Shown here: in pieces, positions 53,035 through 63,022 of the stretch
How positions within the stretch are numbered: the stretch's first letter is position 1
Layout: every line of letters starts with the position of its first letter
Assembly (NCBI GenBank): GCA_023664325.1
Contig: JAMPFS010000005.1
Coordinates: forward strand, 1-64,000
Source of the DNA: Clostridium sp.
Lineage (GTDB): Bacteria > Bacillota > Clostridia > Lachnospirales > Lachnospiraceae
Direction of reading: 5' to 3'
DNA length: 64,000 bases
Made by a program: the position numbers and the translations under genes
The notes under the pieces: model-generated
Databases searched by the model: none
Seen by the model: only the letters and a program-made list of their open reading frames with translations
What the model was told of the DNA's origin: nothing

Positions 53035-54609
53035 ATGGACAGAAAACGAAGAAGAACAATCAGGATCATTTTATTTGCCTTTCTATTGATGGCGGCAGGA
53101 TTTGCATCAGGTAAACCGAGCTATGCAGCGGAAAAAAATGGCTGGTCGGGCAGTTATTTTTATGTCGATGGGAAAAAGCAGACTTCCAAGTGGGTGAAGG
53201 ACAAGCATGGAACTTATTATGTGGGTAAATCCGGAAAAAAAGTCACAGGCTGGAAAAAGATTCGAGGAAAATATTATTATTTGAATGAGGCAAAAAGCGG
53301 CAAGCTCAGAAACAGCAAGAAAAAGACGGGTGTCCGTCTGTCAACGTTAAGTAATAAAGTGCTTACGATGGGTATTGACATGTCACAGTGGCAGGGAAAT
53401 GTAGACTGGAAAAAGATAAAGGATTCCGGTGTGGATTTTGTTATGCTTCGTCTCGGATATGGAAAGGGAAGATATGGGAGCAAAAGCTGTACAATGGATT
53501 CCAAGTTCCAGTCCTATGTGAAAGGCGCACAGGAGGTTGGACTGCCGATTGGCATTTACTTTTATTCCTATGCAAAGAATCCGAAGCAGGCGCAGGCAGA
53601 GGCAGAATACACGATTGAGCATTTAGAGGGGATAGATGTGTCCTTTCCGGTTGCCTATGATATAGAGGACGAGACGATTGTAAAAGCGGCGAATAAAGCG
53701 ACCAGGACGGAAATGGCAAGAACTTATATGGAGACGATTCAGGCAGCGGGATACACGCCAATGTTTTACTGTAACCAGAACTGGTATGATAATTACCTGG
53801 ATGCAGACCAATTAAAGGATTATGAGTTCTGGTATGCGAGATATACCTATGTGGAACCTGACCGCAGTACATATGACTGTGGTATGTGGCAGGCAACTTC
53901 CACGCAGAAGCTTAGCGGAATTACAGAAAATACAGTGGATTTGAATTTTCTCTACCGGGATTATTTTAAGTCGGTAAAGACGAGAAGCAAAGCATTAAAA
54001 TACGGCTGGCATAAAGAAGGCGGCAGTTTATATTACTATTATCAGGGAAAGAAGAGCAAAAGCGGCTGGCTTTCCCTGGCGGGTGAAAAGTACTATTTGA
54101 AAAATGGTGAGGCATCTGTTGGATGGAAGACGATAGACAACGAACGCTATTATTTTAACAGTGATGGTGAAATGCAGACCGGATTTACCAAAATAAAGGG
54201 AAAAATTTATTTATTGGGCTCAGATGGAATACTGCAAACGACAACGAAGAAACAGGGCGTGACAATTCGGGAGGATGGCTCCTGTGTGATTAAGGCAGGC
54301 TGGTACAAAAATGCGAAGGGAAAATATTATTACCAGTATACATCAGGCAAAACTGCAAAAAATAAGTGGGTTAAGGTAAAAGGGAAAAAATACTATTGTG
54401 ACAGCAAAGGTTTCCGTGTAACCGGATTTAAGACGATAAAGGGCAAACGTTATTATTTCCAGTCGAACGGAGTGATGAAAAAGGGATGGCTTACATATAA
54501 GAACAAGAAATATTACTTTAAGAGCAATGGACAGATGGTAAAGAACCGGACGATTAAAATCAAAGGGAAAAAGTATAAATTTAACAAAAAAGGGCATCTG
54601 GTGAAGTAA
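53035..54609 (+). CDS. Secreted GH25 lysozyme with cell-wall-binding repeats
   Basis: 524 residues. An N-terminal signal peptide (MDRKRRRTIRIILFAFLLMA, cleavage likely after SYA) leads to a short binding-repeat region, then the GH25 muramidase (about 105-305) with MGIDMSQWQGNVDWKKI and the catalytic DIED segment near residue 210. C-terminal aromatic repeats (YYF, GWKTI and KYYF type) form CW_binding_2-like modules. It would cleave peptidoglycan or bind the wall polymer. GGAGGT is ten bases before ATG 53035. It precedes the polymer genes directly. Confidence 0.9.
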   Translation: MDRKRRRTIRIILFAFLLMAAGFASGKPSYAAEKNGWSGSYFYVDGKKQTSKWVKDKHGTYYVGKSGKKVTGWKKIRGKYYYLNEAKSGKLRNSKKKTGVRLSTLSNKVLTMGIDMSQWQGNVDWKKIKDSGVDFVMLRLGYGKGRYGSKSCTMDSKFQSYVKGAQEVGLPIGIYFYSYAKNPKQAQAEAEYTIEHLEGIDVSFPVAYDIEDETIVKAANKATRTEMARTYMETIQAAGYTPMFYCNQNWYDNYLDADQLKDYEFWYARYTYVEPDRSTYDCGMWQATSTQKLSGITENTVDLNFLYRDYFKSVKTRSKALKYGWHKEGGSLYYYYQGKKSKSGWLSLAGEKYYLKNGEASVGWKTIDNERYYFNSDGEMQTGFTKIKGKIYLLGSDGILQTTTKKQGVTIREDGSCVIKAGWYKNAKGKYYYQYTSGKTAKNKWVKVKGKKYYCDSKGFRVTGFKTIKGKRYYFQSNGVMKKGWLTYKNKKYYFKSNGQMVKNRTIKIKGKKYKFNKKGHLVK

Positions 54610-54621
54610 GTGGTGAACAAT

Positions 54622-56001
54622 ATGCAGAATAAGGTTAGGAAAAGGGATAAATTTAAAAGAGTAATTAATTTTTTTGAGGGCTTTATTTTACTGGCGCTTC
54701 ATATCGTGGTGTTTGCCTATGCATGGTATGGGATTTATGTGAAGCAGTTGGAAAATCCTTTTTTCCTGCGTGGAAACTGGGCGGTAATCGGCATTTATGG
54801 TTTGATTTTGTTTTTGCTGACAAATTTATATGGCGGATTTAAGATTGGATATCTTCGCCTGATGGATGTATTGTATTCGCAAATTCTGTCATTGGTGTGC
54901 GCAAATGTGGTTGCGTATTTGCAGATCGTGTTAGTCAGCAGGCATTATCTGTCAGTGGCGCCGTTGATTGAGATGACAGTGGTACAGATTATTGTGATTC
55001 TGGTTTGGGTGTGTATCTGTAAAGTGATATATGCGCTGTTATACCCGCCAAGACAGATGCTGTTAGTCTGTTACGACAGGGATCCGGATGATATGATTAT
55101 GAAAATGAATTCCAGACGGGATAAATATGAGATTTGTGATATGGCAGACCTGACGGTGGAGGATTTGGAAAGCGTATGCGATATGGTCGAAAATTATGAG
55201 GCAGTTTTAATTTATGATATTCCTGCTTATGAGAGAAATATTATATTAAAACGCTGCTTTACGGAATCGGTGCGAACCTATGTGACACCGAAGATATCGG
55301 ATATATTGTTAAGGGGCTCGGACAGTATCCATCTGTTTGATACACCGCTTTATTTATCGCGAAACACGGGATTGTCCGGTGAGCAGATTATATTTAAGCG
55401 TTTGCTGGATTTAGCGCTTTGTATTCCGGTGTCTATTCTGCTGCTGCCAATGTTTTTGGTAATTGCATTGCTGATTAAATTATATGACGGTGGGCCGATT
55501 TTATATAAGCAGCCAAGACTGACCGTGGATGGGAAGATATTTAATATATATAAGTTCAGGAGCATGAAGATGGACTCTGAAGAACAGGGAGCGCAGCTTG
55601 CCAAGAAAAATGATGACCGGATTACACCGGTGGGGAAAGTGCTGCGCGCGATTCACTTTGATGAATTTCCACAGCTTATCAATATTATTAAGGGGGATAT
55701 GTCTTTAGTCGGCCCAAGACCGGAGCGGCCGGAGATTGCCGCACAGTACAAAGAAATTATTCCGGAATTTGATTTCCGCCTGAAGGTGAAAGCAGGGCTT
55801 ACCGGATATGCGCAGGTATATGGAAAGTATAATACAACGCCTTATGATAAGCTGAAGCTTGACTTGACCTATATAGAGAATTATTCCTTTTGGCTGGATG
55901 TAAAGCTGTTGTTTTTGACATTTAAAATATTATTCCAGAAGGAGAATACCGAGGGGATTGATGCCAACCAGATTACTGCCATTAAGCGGAAGAAGGAGTA
56001 A
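54622..56001 (+). CDS. Polyprenyl-phosphate sugar-1-phosphate transferase (WcaJ/RfbP type)
   Basis: 459 residues. Four N-terminal membrane helices (up to about residue 140), a middle domain, then helix five and the catalytic bac_transf domain: FKRLLDLALCIPVSILLLPM, PILYKQPRLT, YKFRSMKMD and the DEFPQLINIIKGDMSLVGPR region. It starts a polymer by moving a sugar phosphate to undecaprenyl phosphate. Start ATG 54622, with GGTGA just before; GTG 54610 directly abuts the upstream stop. The initiating sugar is unknown. Confidence 0.92.
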   Translation: MQNKVRKRDKFKRVINFFEGFILLALHIVVFAYAWYGIYVKQLENPFFLRGNWAVIGIYGLILFLLTNLYGGFKIGYLRLMDVLYSQILSLVCANVVAYLQIVLVSRHYLSVAPLIEMTVVQIIVILVWVCICKVIYALLYPPRQMLLVCYDRDPDDMIMKMNSRRDKYEICDMADLTVEDLESVCDMVENYEAVLIYDIPAYERNIILKRCFTESVRTYVTPKISDILLRGSDSIHLFDTPLYLSRNTGLSGEQIIFKRLLDLALCIPVSILLLPMFLVIALLIKLYDGGPILYKQPRLTVDGKIFNIYKFRSMKMDSEEQGAQLAKKNDDRITPVGKVLRAIHFDEFPQLINIIKGDMSLVGPRPERPEIAAQYKEIIPEFDFRLKVKAGLTGYAQVYGKYNTTPYDKLKLDLTYIENYSFWLDVKLLFLTFKILFQKENTEGIDANQITAIKRKKE

Positions 56002-56007
56002 TTCCAG

Positions 56008-57228
56008 ATGAACAGGGTGTTTTTAAAAGTAGTATTTTCGGAAATAGTCAGAATCATAACGGTTCCTCTCCGCATGATGCCGGTTAAGAGAAACAGAATA
56101 CTGTTTACGGGGCTTACAGGGGGAAATGTATATGATTATTCCTGTAATCCCAAATATCTGTATGAATATATGAGGGATCATTTTCCGGGGCAGTTTGAGT
56201 ATGTGTGGGCTGTCGGAGATAAGAAAAAATATGCATTTTTGGAAGAAGAAGGAGTGAAACTTGTAAAGCATTTTACTGTTTCTTCTTTTCCTATGTTATT
56301 GACCTCGAAAGTGGTTGTGACAAATGGTTCCTATGTGCCGTGGTTCCCGTTTCGGAAAAAACAGTATGTGATTAATACCTGGCATGGCGGCGGCGCCTAT
56401 AAAAAGGTCGAAAATGAGCGGCCGGATGCAAACTGGGCAACAAGAAAGCGCGCCAGGTTCTGTGCAGAAAATATCAGTCTGTTCCTGGCAAGCTGCAAAG
56501 TACAGGAAGAGCAGATGATCCGTCAGACTTATCAGTATAAGGGAGAGGTGTTACGGGCAGGAACACCAAGAAATGACCGGCTTGTAAACGGTGATATGGA
56601 GGATATGAGAAAGAAAGTGCGTGATAAATATCATATTCCGGAAAAAGGAAGAATTATACTTTATGCACCGACTTACAGAAAGACAGGAGTGCCGGTTGTC
56701 ATGGACAGCGATTATCTGTTAGAACAGCTTCATACCATGCCAAATGTGGACGAGCTGCTGCAACGAGACGGTCAGCCGGGACAAACAGAGGAGGTTACAT
56801 GGTTTTTTATGTGCCGTTACCATCGTTATCAGGACGAAAGCATGGATATTAAAGTAACAGGAAAAGATGTCACTTATGTCATGGACTATCCTGATATGCA
56901 GGAACTTTTAGCCGCCTGTGATATTCTGATTACCGATTATTCTTCCTGTGTCTGGGATTATGCTTTCTTAAAGCGCCCCTGCTTTTTATTTGTGCCGGAT
57001 AAGGAAGCGTATATTGCAAACACCGGCTTTTATGTCAGTATAGATGAATGGCCTTTTTTGCAGGCAGAAGATATGGAGGAACTGGTGGGGAATATTTTGA
57101 CCTTTAACAATGCGCAGATGGAAGAAGCGGTAAATCTGCATTTACAGCATTTAGGATGTTACGAAACGGGAAGTTGCTGTGAGGGTGTTGCTAAGATGAT
57201 TATGAAAGAGAGAGGTGCTGGTAAATGA
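56008..57228 (+). CDS. CDP-glycerol glycerophosphotransferase family protein
   Basis: 406 residues of the Glyphos_transf family (TagB/TagF). Key motifs are NTWHGGGAYKKVE near residue 127, YAPTYRKTG near 228 and ITDYSSCVWDYAFLKRPCFL near 307, including the conserved Asp and Ser pair. It would add polyol phosphate from a CDP donor to the lipid-linked acceptor. No membrane helix beyond an N-terminal hydrophobic patch. AAGGAG overlaps the end of the sugar-transferase gene. Overlaps the glycosyltransferase gene by four bases. Confidence 0.9.
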   Translation: MNRVFLKVVFSEIVRIITVPLRMMPVKRNRILFTGLTGGNVYDYSCNPKYLYEYMRDHFPGQFEYVWAVGDKKKYAFLEEEGVKLVKHFTVSSFPMLLTSKVVVTNGSYVPWFPFRKKQYVINTWHGGGAYKKVENERPDANWATRKRARFCAENISLFLASCKVQEEQMIRQTYQYKGEVLRAGTPRNDRLVNGDMEDMRKKVRDKYHIPEKGRIILYAPTYRKTGVPVVMDSDYLLEQLHTMPNVDELLQRDGQPGQTEEVTWFFMCRYHRYQDESMDIKVTGKDVTYVMDYPDMQELLAACDILITDYSSCVWDYAFLKRPCFLFVPDKEAYIANTGFYVSIDEWPFLQAEDMEELVGNILTFNNAQMEEAVNLHLQHLGCYETGSCCEGVAKMIMKERGAGK

Positions 57229-58421
57229 AACAGGTAAAGGTATCGGTTATTATGCCTTTTCACAATGCTGGAGCATATATTCATGAAACGATGGATTCAA
57301 TATGTACACAAACTCTTACGGAAATAGAAATCATATGTGTGGATGATGGATCAGAGGATGAAACCTTTTCCGTTTTGACAGAATATGCGAAAAAAGATAC
57401 GAGGATGATTGTAATCAATCAGGAAAAGTCCAATGCAGGTGTGGCAAGAAATCGGGGATTACGAGAAGCCAGAGGGGATTATCTTTTGTTTTTGGACAGT
57501 GATGATTTGTTTGAACCGGATTTACTTGAAAAGATGTATGAAGCCTGCGAGAGAGATCAGGCTGATGTCTGTGTGTGCAATGCTGACCAGTATGACACAC
57601 AGACAAAAGAACGGATTGAGAAACCACAGTATTTGCGCAGGGAATGTATACCGGATAAGCTTCCCTTTTCAAGAAATACCATTGGAAAATATATTTTATA
57701 TTTTACAACCAGTGTTCCGTGGAATAAGATGGTGCGGAGAACATTTATAGAAGAACAGGAAATTTATTTTCAGGATATCCCGAGAGCAAATGACCAGTTT
57801 TTTTCTATTATGGTGTTGGCTTTGGCAAAGCGGATTACCATTGTATGGAACAGAGGGGTTCATTATCGGATAAACCAGACAGATAATTTAACGACAAATT
57901 ATTCAGAGACACCTTTGTGTTCCTTTGATGCATTGCTTAAAGCTAAAAATACACTGGAGGAAAGAGGGCTTTTAGAAGATGAGGCTCTCCGCTGTGCGTT
58001 GGACAATAAGATCCTTAATTTGATGATATACAGCCTTCATATTCAAAATGACATTGAGGGCTTTAAGCAGTTGTATCAGAGATTTATGCAAGGAGGTTTA
58101 AAGCAACTGGGGTTTGTGCCAAGAGAGGAAACATACTATTTTAAACCATTGGAATATCGCAATTTGGAACTTATGTTATCCTCTACTTACGAGGAATATC
58201 TGCTTATTAAATGTATAGAGTACAGGGATACGATTAGCAGAAAGAATGATCAGATTAAGAAAAAGGACGCCAGCCTTAGGGATTTGCGCAAAGAAAAGAA
58301 AGAATTGCAGAAGAAGGAAAGAGAACTGAATTATATTAAAGGCACAAAGCGGTATAAATTCATGGCAAAATTGACAGGCTTTTACCACAGGCTTTTTAGA
58401 AGAAGCCGGAAGAAAGCGTAA
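57225..58421 (+). CDS. Family 2 glycosyltransferase with C-terminal coiled coil
   Basis: 398 residues. GT-A fold with KVSVIMPFHNAGAYIHETMD, CVDDGSEDET and the metal motif LLFLDSDDLFEPDLLEKM near 90-100. The C-terminal tail (about 335-375) is a Lys/Glu-rich coiled coil, then a basic amphipathic end that may dock to membranes. It would add sugar to the polymer or its linkage unit; the donor is unknown. Four-base overlap with the previous gene. Confidence 0.9.
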   Translation: MKQVKVSVIMPFHNAGAYIHETMDSICTQTLTEIEIICVDDGSEDETFSVLTEYAKKDTRMIVINQEKSNAGVARNRGLREARGDYLLFLDSDDLFEPDLLEKMYEACERDQADVCVCNADQYDTQTKERIEKPQYLRRECIPDKLPFSRNTIGKYILYFTTSVPWNKMVRRTFIEEQEIYFQDIPRANDQFFSIMVLALAKRITIVWNRGVHYRINQTDNLTTNYSETPLCSFDALLKAKNTLEERGLLEDEALRCALDNKILNLMIYSLHIQNDIEGFKQLYQRFMQGGLKQLGFVPREETYYFKPLEYRNLELMLSSTYEEYLLIKCIEYRDTISRKNDQIKKKDASLRDLRKEKKELQKKERELNYIKGTKRYKFMAKLTGFYHRLFRRSRKKA

Positions 58422-58451
58422 AACGGTTATGGGAAAGAGTAAGGTGAAAAG

Positions 58452-60212
58452 ATGAAGTTAAATGAGAATACGGAGGTTTATGTAGACAAGCTGGCAATTC
58501 GGAATAATATTATGACTTTGGGGGCATTGGTAAAAAACACCTCAGGGGAGCCGGAGTCTATCGAGGTGAAACTGGCTGTAAGGTTTGAAAATAAGACAGA
58601 GACAAGGATTCTTCCTCTTCCAATTACAGATACCAGCATTGATGAGCATGGAAATTATATTGGATATGCCATTTTTGAGTATGAATTGGATACCTTGTTT
58701 TGTAACAGAGACCTGAATTCTTTTATCGTCCGGCTGCAGGCATATAATGGCAGTAAGTATCAGGATGTGACGGTGGATCATCAGGATTTTAATCAGGTGA
58801 AAGAAGAGAATGAATATCTCTGTACGGTATCGGAAGGAAGGATTGTAATCAAAAGAAAAAAGCCGGTATCTTATTTGAACCATTGGATTGTATCGTTTTT
58901 TTGCGGTATTTACCGGATTGTTGAGTTTATCATTGGAACGCTGCTGATTCCGTTGTTTTTGTTAGATGGCATATATGTAGTGCTGCTGGGAAACCGGAGA
59001 TGGTTAGATGAGAGAACGTATGGTGGAAGCCAGTTCAAAAGGATGCTTTTGTTTGCAAAGTGGAGATATTCCTCTTTTTGCAGGTGGACGATTAATTTAG
59101 CGACACTCAAACGTCTGGTATTAAATATATCAACATCTGTTCTATCCCTGTTTTGCCGGAAAAAATGCATTCTTTTTGTCTCGTCCAGAAGAAGTGATGT
59201 AACGGGCAATATTGCATATGTAAATGATGTTTTGCAGGATAGGAATGCAGATGTTCTGTTCTGGTTAGAACCGGGTAAAACAAAATTTATTAAGTTTCGG
59301 AAAATTTTTTCACTGGCATATAAGATGGCAAAAAGCAAGGTTATCATTATAGATGATTATACTCCGGTATTAAATGATATTTGGGCATTAAAACACCGCA
59401 AACTGATCCAGCTATGGCATGCCTGTGGCGCATTTAAAACCTTCGGCTTTTCGAGAATTGGAAAAGATGGAGGACCGAATCAGACGAGCAGAAATCATAG
59501 AAATTATGATTATGCGATGGTAAGCTCTTCGGAGATCTGCCGTTTTTATGCGGAGGGATTTGGAATTGACGAGAAAAATGTAAAACCGTTAGGAGTTCCG
59601 AGAACCGATGATTTCTTTAACGAGGAGCATAAAGTAAAGATCAGGCGAAAATTATATGAACAGTACCCTGCATTGCAAGGAAAAAAGGTGATTTTATTTG
59701 CGCCGACTTTCCGGGGAAATGGCGCAGGTACTGCCGGTTATCCCTTTGAAAAGTTTGATGTGGGTGCGTTATTAAAACAGTTGGGAGAAGAATATATACT
59801 GATTATCAAGCATCACCCATTTGTCACGGATATTCATCCGGTAGATGAGGCGGTAAGGGAACAGGTCATGGATCTTTCACAGGAATCGGAGATCAATGAT
59901 TTGCTGTTTGTTACAGATGTTCTGATTACGGATTATTCCTCTGTTATATTTGAGGCATCCCTGCTAGACATTCCGATGCTGTTTTATGCCTTTGATTTGG
60001 AAGAATATGTGGTAAACCGGGATTTCTATTATCCGTTTAAAAATTTTGTGCCGGGAAAGATCGTCAGAAGCCTTACAGATATTATAGATGCGCTGAGTAA
60101 GCAGCAGTATGAGCAGGAGAAGGTTTTAAGCTTTAAGCACCGTTTTTTTGATGATTTAGATGGCAGGTCTTCCGAGCGGGTGGCAGATTTTGTGTTGGAA
60201 TTGTTAAAATAA
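58452..60212 (+). CDS. CDP-glycerol/ribitol phosphotransferase-like protein with N-terminal beta domain
   Basis: 586 residues. The first 135 residues are beta-rich (LAIRNNIMTLGALVKNTSGE, ILPLPITD), like an extra sandwich domain of unknown role. A hydrophobic stretch near 145-180 may sit in the membrane. The C-terminal catalytic part has QLWHACGAFKTFGF near 319, FAPTFRGNG near 417 and ITDYSSVIFEASLLDIPMLF near 491. It resembles the later transferase at 61854-63008. AAGGTG precedes ATG 58452. It is the last gene before a new promoter. Confidence 0.88.
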   Translation: MKLNENTEVYVDKLAIRNNIMTLGALVKNTSGEPESIEVKLAVRFENKTETRILPLPITDTSIDEHGNYIGYAIFEYELDTLFCNRDLNSFIVRLQAYNGSKYQDVTVDHQDFNQVKEENEYLCTVSEGRIVIKRKKPVSYLNHWIVSFFCGIYRIVEFIIGTLLIPLFLLDGIYVVLLGNRRWLDERTYGGSQFKRMLLFAKWRYSSFCRWTINLATLKRLVLNISTSVLSLFCRKKCILFVSSRRSDVTGNIAYVNDVLQDRNADVLFWLEPGKTKFIKFRKIFSLAYKMAKSKVIIIDDYTPVLNDIWALKHRKLIQLWHACGAFKTFGFSRIGKDGGPNQTSRNHRNYDYAMVSSSEICRFYAEGFGIDEKNVKPLGVPRTDDFFNEEHKVKIRRKLYEQYPALQGKKVILFAPTFRGNGAGTAGYPFEKFDVGALLKQLGEEYILIIKHHPFVTDIHPVDEAVREQVMDLSQESEINDLLFVTDVLITDYSSVIFEASLLDIPMLFYAFDLEEYVVNRDFYYPFKNFVPGKIVRSLTDIIDALSKQQYEQEKVLSFKHRFFDDLDGRSSERVADFVLELLK

Positions 60213-60262
60213 CGGTTCTTTATAAGAGATCAGTGAGTGAACGGCTGAGAACGAAACGTGCC

Positions 60263-60291
60263 TTGTGGATTTGAAGATTCTGTGATACAAT
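60263..60291 (+). promoter_or_regulatory. Probable internal promoter for the ABC exporter genes
   Basis: TTGTGG, a 17-base spacer and TACAAT lie in the 101 bp gap before the permease gene. Confidence 0.55.
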
Positions 60292-60313
60292 GGGCAGATG
60301 AGGAGATGTAGTA

Positions 60314-61105
60314 ATGAAGCGATTTATTGATGATGTGATAAAGTATTATAGTTATGAAGTGAGGTCGGCAAAGTCGTCTCTTAAGACGGAGGTCGCAAAT
60401 TCCTATTTGAACTGGATATGGTGGATATTGGATCCGCTGTTGTCTATGATGATCTATTATCTTATCTTTGGTATTGTGTTCAAGGCAAAAGAACCATATT
60501 TTACAACATTTTTATTTATTGGACAGACCATGTGGGCATTCTTCAGCAAGAACGTTGTACAGAGTGTGAAGATGATTAAACGAAATAAACCAATTGTATC
60601 AAAGGTGTATATTCCCAAATTTGTTCTCCTGTTTTCCAACATGATGGTGAATGGTTTTAAAATGTTAATTTCCTGGGTTCTTGTAATTATTATGATGGTA
60701 TTATCAAAAGTAGAACTTTCACCATGTGTTTTGTTTTGTATTCCAATATTAGTTGTGATGCTATTGGTGACATTTGCTGTATGTGTGAATTTAATGCATT
60801 TTGGTGTATTTATAGAAGATTTGGGAAATGTGATTAATATTGCAATGCAGTTATTGTTTTATATGACCGGAATATTTTATAGTATTGATTCTCGCTTGGG
60901 AGCGGATTATCCTTTTGCGGCAAAGCTTTTAACATATGGTAATCCAATGGCATTATTGATACAAGACATGCGTAATGCTCTATTGTATAAACAGGTGCCT
61001 AGTTGGATTGCGTTAGCATTATGGGCTGTGGCAGCGGTTATATTTTCAATTATTGGTATTCGTACAATTTATAAAAATGAAAACAGTTATGTAAAGGTGA
61101 TTTAA
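60314..61105 (+). CDS. ABC-2 type polysaccharide/teichoic acid exporter, permease (TagG-like)
   Basis: 263 residues with about six membrane helices (YYLIFGIVFKAKE region, ILVVMLLVTFAVCVNLMHF, IALALWAVAAVIFSIIGI). It matches the ABC2_membrane family, which exports teichoic acids and O antigens: WWILDPLLSMMIYYLIFG is the conserved start. Its stop overlaps the ATPase start as TAATG. It should pass the polymer across the membrane. Confidence 0.9.
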   Translation: MKRFIDDVIKYYSYEVRSAKSSLKTEVANSYLNWIWWILDPLLSMMIYYLIFGIVFKAKEPYFTTFLFIGQTMWAFFSKNVVQSVKMIKRNKPIVSKVYIPKFVLLFSNMMVNGFKMLISWVLVIIMMVLSKVELSPCVLFCIPILVVMLLVTFAVCVNLMHFGVFIEDLGNVINIAMQLLFYMTGIFYSIDSRLGADYPFAAKLLTYGNPMALLIQDMRNALLYKQVPSWIALALWAVAAVIFSIIGIRTIYKNENSYVKVI

Positions 61106-61854
61106 TGGAAGAAATAAAAACAACAAATAATAATATTGCAATTGAGGTGAAGGATCTTTGGATTGGATATAAGAATATTCAGGCATATTCCATTAAGAAG
61201 AGTCTTCTCCGGTTAAAAAAAGCACATGTAGAAGAATTTCAAGCGGTAAAAGGAATATCATTTGAAGTACCGAATGGTGAGATTTTAGGTATTATTGGGA
61301 AAAATGGCAGTGGTAAATCTACTACCCTCAAAGCACTTGCCGGTATTTTTTGCCCAGATAAGGGAACCATTGATTTAAAAGGGCATACGGTTTCTCTCTT
61401 ATCCATTGGTGTCGGATTCCAGAAGGAGGTTACCGGAAGGGAAAATATCCTTTTATCAGGTATGCTTTTAGGATTCTCAGAAGAGGAAATCCGTGCAAAA
61501 ATGCCGGAAATTATTGAATTTGCAGAATTGGGAAGATTTATTGATATGCCGGTTAAGACATATTCCAGCGGTATGCATTCAAAGCTTGCCTTTTCTATTA
61601 CGGCAATTTTGGAAACAGAGATTATGCTGATTGATGAGGTTTTGAGCGTTGGGGATGCCAAGTTTAAAAAGAAGAGTTATGCGAAGATGAAAGAACTGAT
61701 TTCAAATAAGAATCGTACTGTCGTGATTGTTTCGCATAGTGAAAGTACATTGCAGGATCTCTGTGACCGGGTAATGTGGATGCATGATGGTGAGATAAAG
61801 AGGATAGGAGATCCAAAGGAAGTTCTGGATGAATATCAGGAGTTTATGAAATAA
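61105..61854 (+). CDS. ABC transporter ATPase, TagH/RfbE-like
   Basis: 249 residues. Walker A is GIIGKNGSGKSTT near 60, the signature is YSSGMHSKLAFSI (polysaccharide-exporter type) and Walker B is IMLIDEVLSVGDAKF. HSES supplies the switch His. It has no C-terminal carbohydrate-binding domain, so the polymer type is not sensed here as in Wzt. Coupled to the permease and to the next gene by TAATG overlaps. Confidence 0.93.
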   Translation: MEEIKTTNNNIAIEVKDLWIGYKNIQAYSIKKSLLRLKKAHVEEFQAVKGISFEVPNGEILGIIGKNGSGKSTTLKALAGIFCPDKGTIDLKGHTVSLLSIGVGFQKEVTGRENILLSGMLLGFSEEEIRAKMPEIIEFAELGRFIDMPVKTYSSGMHSKLAFSITAILETEIMLIDEVLSVGDAKFKKKSYAKMKELISNKNRTVVIVSHSESTLQDLCDRVMWMHDGEIKRIGDPKEVLDEYQEFMK

Positions 61855-63008
61855 TGATTAGGCGCATTTGCAAATGGATTGTATTTAAGTGGGTATATCC
61901 GGTTGTCTATTTTATTGGATGTTTTCGGAGTGTTCGTAGAGAAAAAATTATTTTTGTGGAAAATCATGAAGAACAGTTATCTGGAAATTTTGGATTACTA
62001 TATGATAGATTAGAACAGAAAAATTATAAGATAGCTGTTCATTATTTAAGGGTTTCCGTTTCCTCATGGAGTAAGGTTATTTTTCGGACGATTTATTTGA
62101 TTTGGGATATGGCGACAGCAAATTGTGTTTTTTTAAGTGAATCAAATAGTGTATTTGGTGCATTTACGCTACGAAAAGAGACAAAGCTTGTCCAATTATG
62201 GCATGCCTGTGGGGCGTTCAAAAAATGGGGGTATAGTGTTGCAGAAAAATCCTTTGGAGATGATAAAAAGGCATTAGATACCTATAAAGGACACAGAAAT
62301 TATGATTTGGTTTCAGTAAGCGGAGAGGCTGTATGCTGGGCATATGAAGAAGCTTTTGGACTGCAAAAGGATGCAGGGGTTGTAAAAGCGTTAGGAGTAA
62401 GCCGCACAGATGTATATTTTAATGAAGAAAAAAGACAACAGGCATATTTGCATTTGAATAGCCTGCAGTTTCCAATAGAAGGACGGAGGGTGATTTTGTA
62501 TGCTCCTACATTTAGGGGGGATATCAGACATGCAAAAGCGCCGGAGGAATTTAATTTGCATATTTTATATGAATTACATAAAGAATATGTAATATTAGTA
62601 AAAAATCATCCTTTTGTAAAAGAAAGTATGAAGATTCCTGAAGAATATGCAGATTTTTGTATTGAGGTTGCAAATCAGATGTCAATAGAGGAATTGCTTA
62701 TGGTTGCAGATATCTGTATCACGGACTATTCTTCCGTTATTTTTGAATATTCATTAATGCAAAGACCAATATTGTTTTTTGCATACGATTTGGAAGAATA
62801 TTATGATGAAAGAGGGTTTTATTATCCGTACGATGAGTTTGTACCGGGACCGATTGTACGCACAGCAACAGAGTTGGTACGAGAGATAAAACAGATTGAC
62901 CAGTTTGACATGGATAAGCTGAAGGTTTTTTTTGAAAAATATATGAGTGGCTGTGATGGTCATTCCACGAAGAGAATATTAGAGTATGTATTGGAGGAAG
63001 CGTTTTAA
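61854..63008 (+). CDS. CDP-glycerol/ribitol phosphotransferase-like protein
   Basis: 384 residues of Glyphos_transf type, with a basic, weakly hydrophobic N-terminus and no extra beta domain. QLWHACGAFKKWGYS near 114, YAPTFRGD near 218 and ITDYSSVIFEYSLMQRPILF near 289 align with the C-terminal half of the 58452-60212 product; both end their core with FYYP..EFVPG..IVR. Likely a paralogue with another polymerising step. Start overlaps the ATPase stop. Confidence 0.88.
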   Translation: MIRRICKWIVFKWVYPVVYFIGCFRSVRREKIIFVENHEEQLSGNFGLLYDRLEQKNYKIAVHYLRVSVSSWSKVIFRTIYLIWDMATANCVFLSESNSVFGAFTLRKETKLVQLWHACGAFKKWGYSVAEKSFGDDKKALDTYKGHRNYDLVSVSGEAVCWAYEEAFGLQKDAGVVKALGVSRTDVYFNEEKRQQAYLHLNSLQFPIEGRRVILYAPTFRGDIRHAKAPEEFNLHILYELHKEYVILVKNHPFVKESMKIPEEYADFCIEVANQMSIEELLMVADICITDYSSVIFEYSLMQRPILFFAYDLEEYYDERGFYYPYDEFVPGPIVRTATELVREIKQIDQFDMDKLKVFFEKYMSGCDGHSTKRILEYVLEEAF

Positions 63009-63022
63009 GACAGGAGGGAAAT

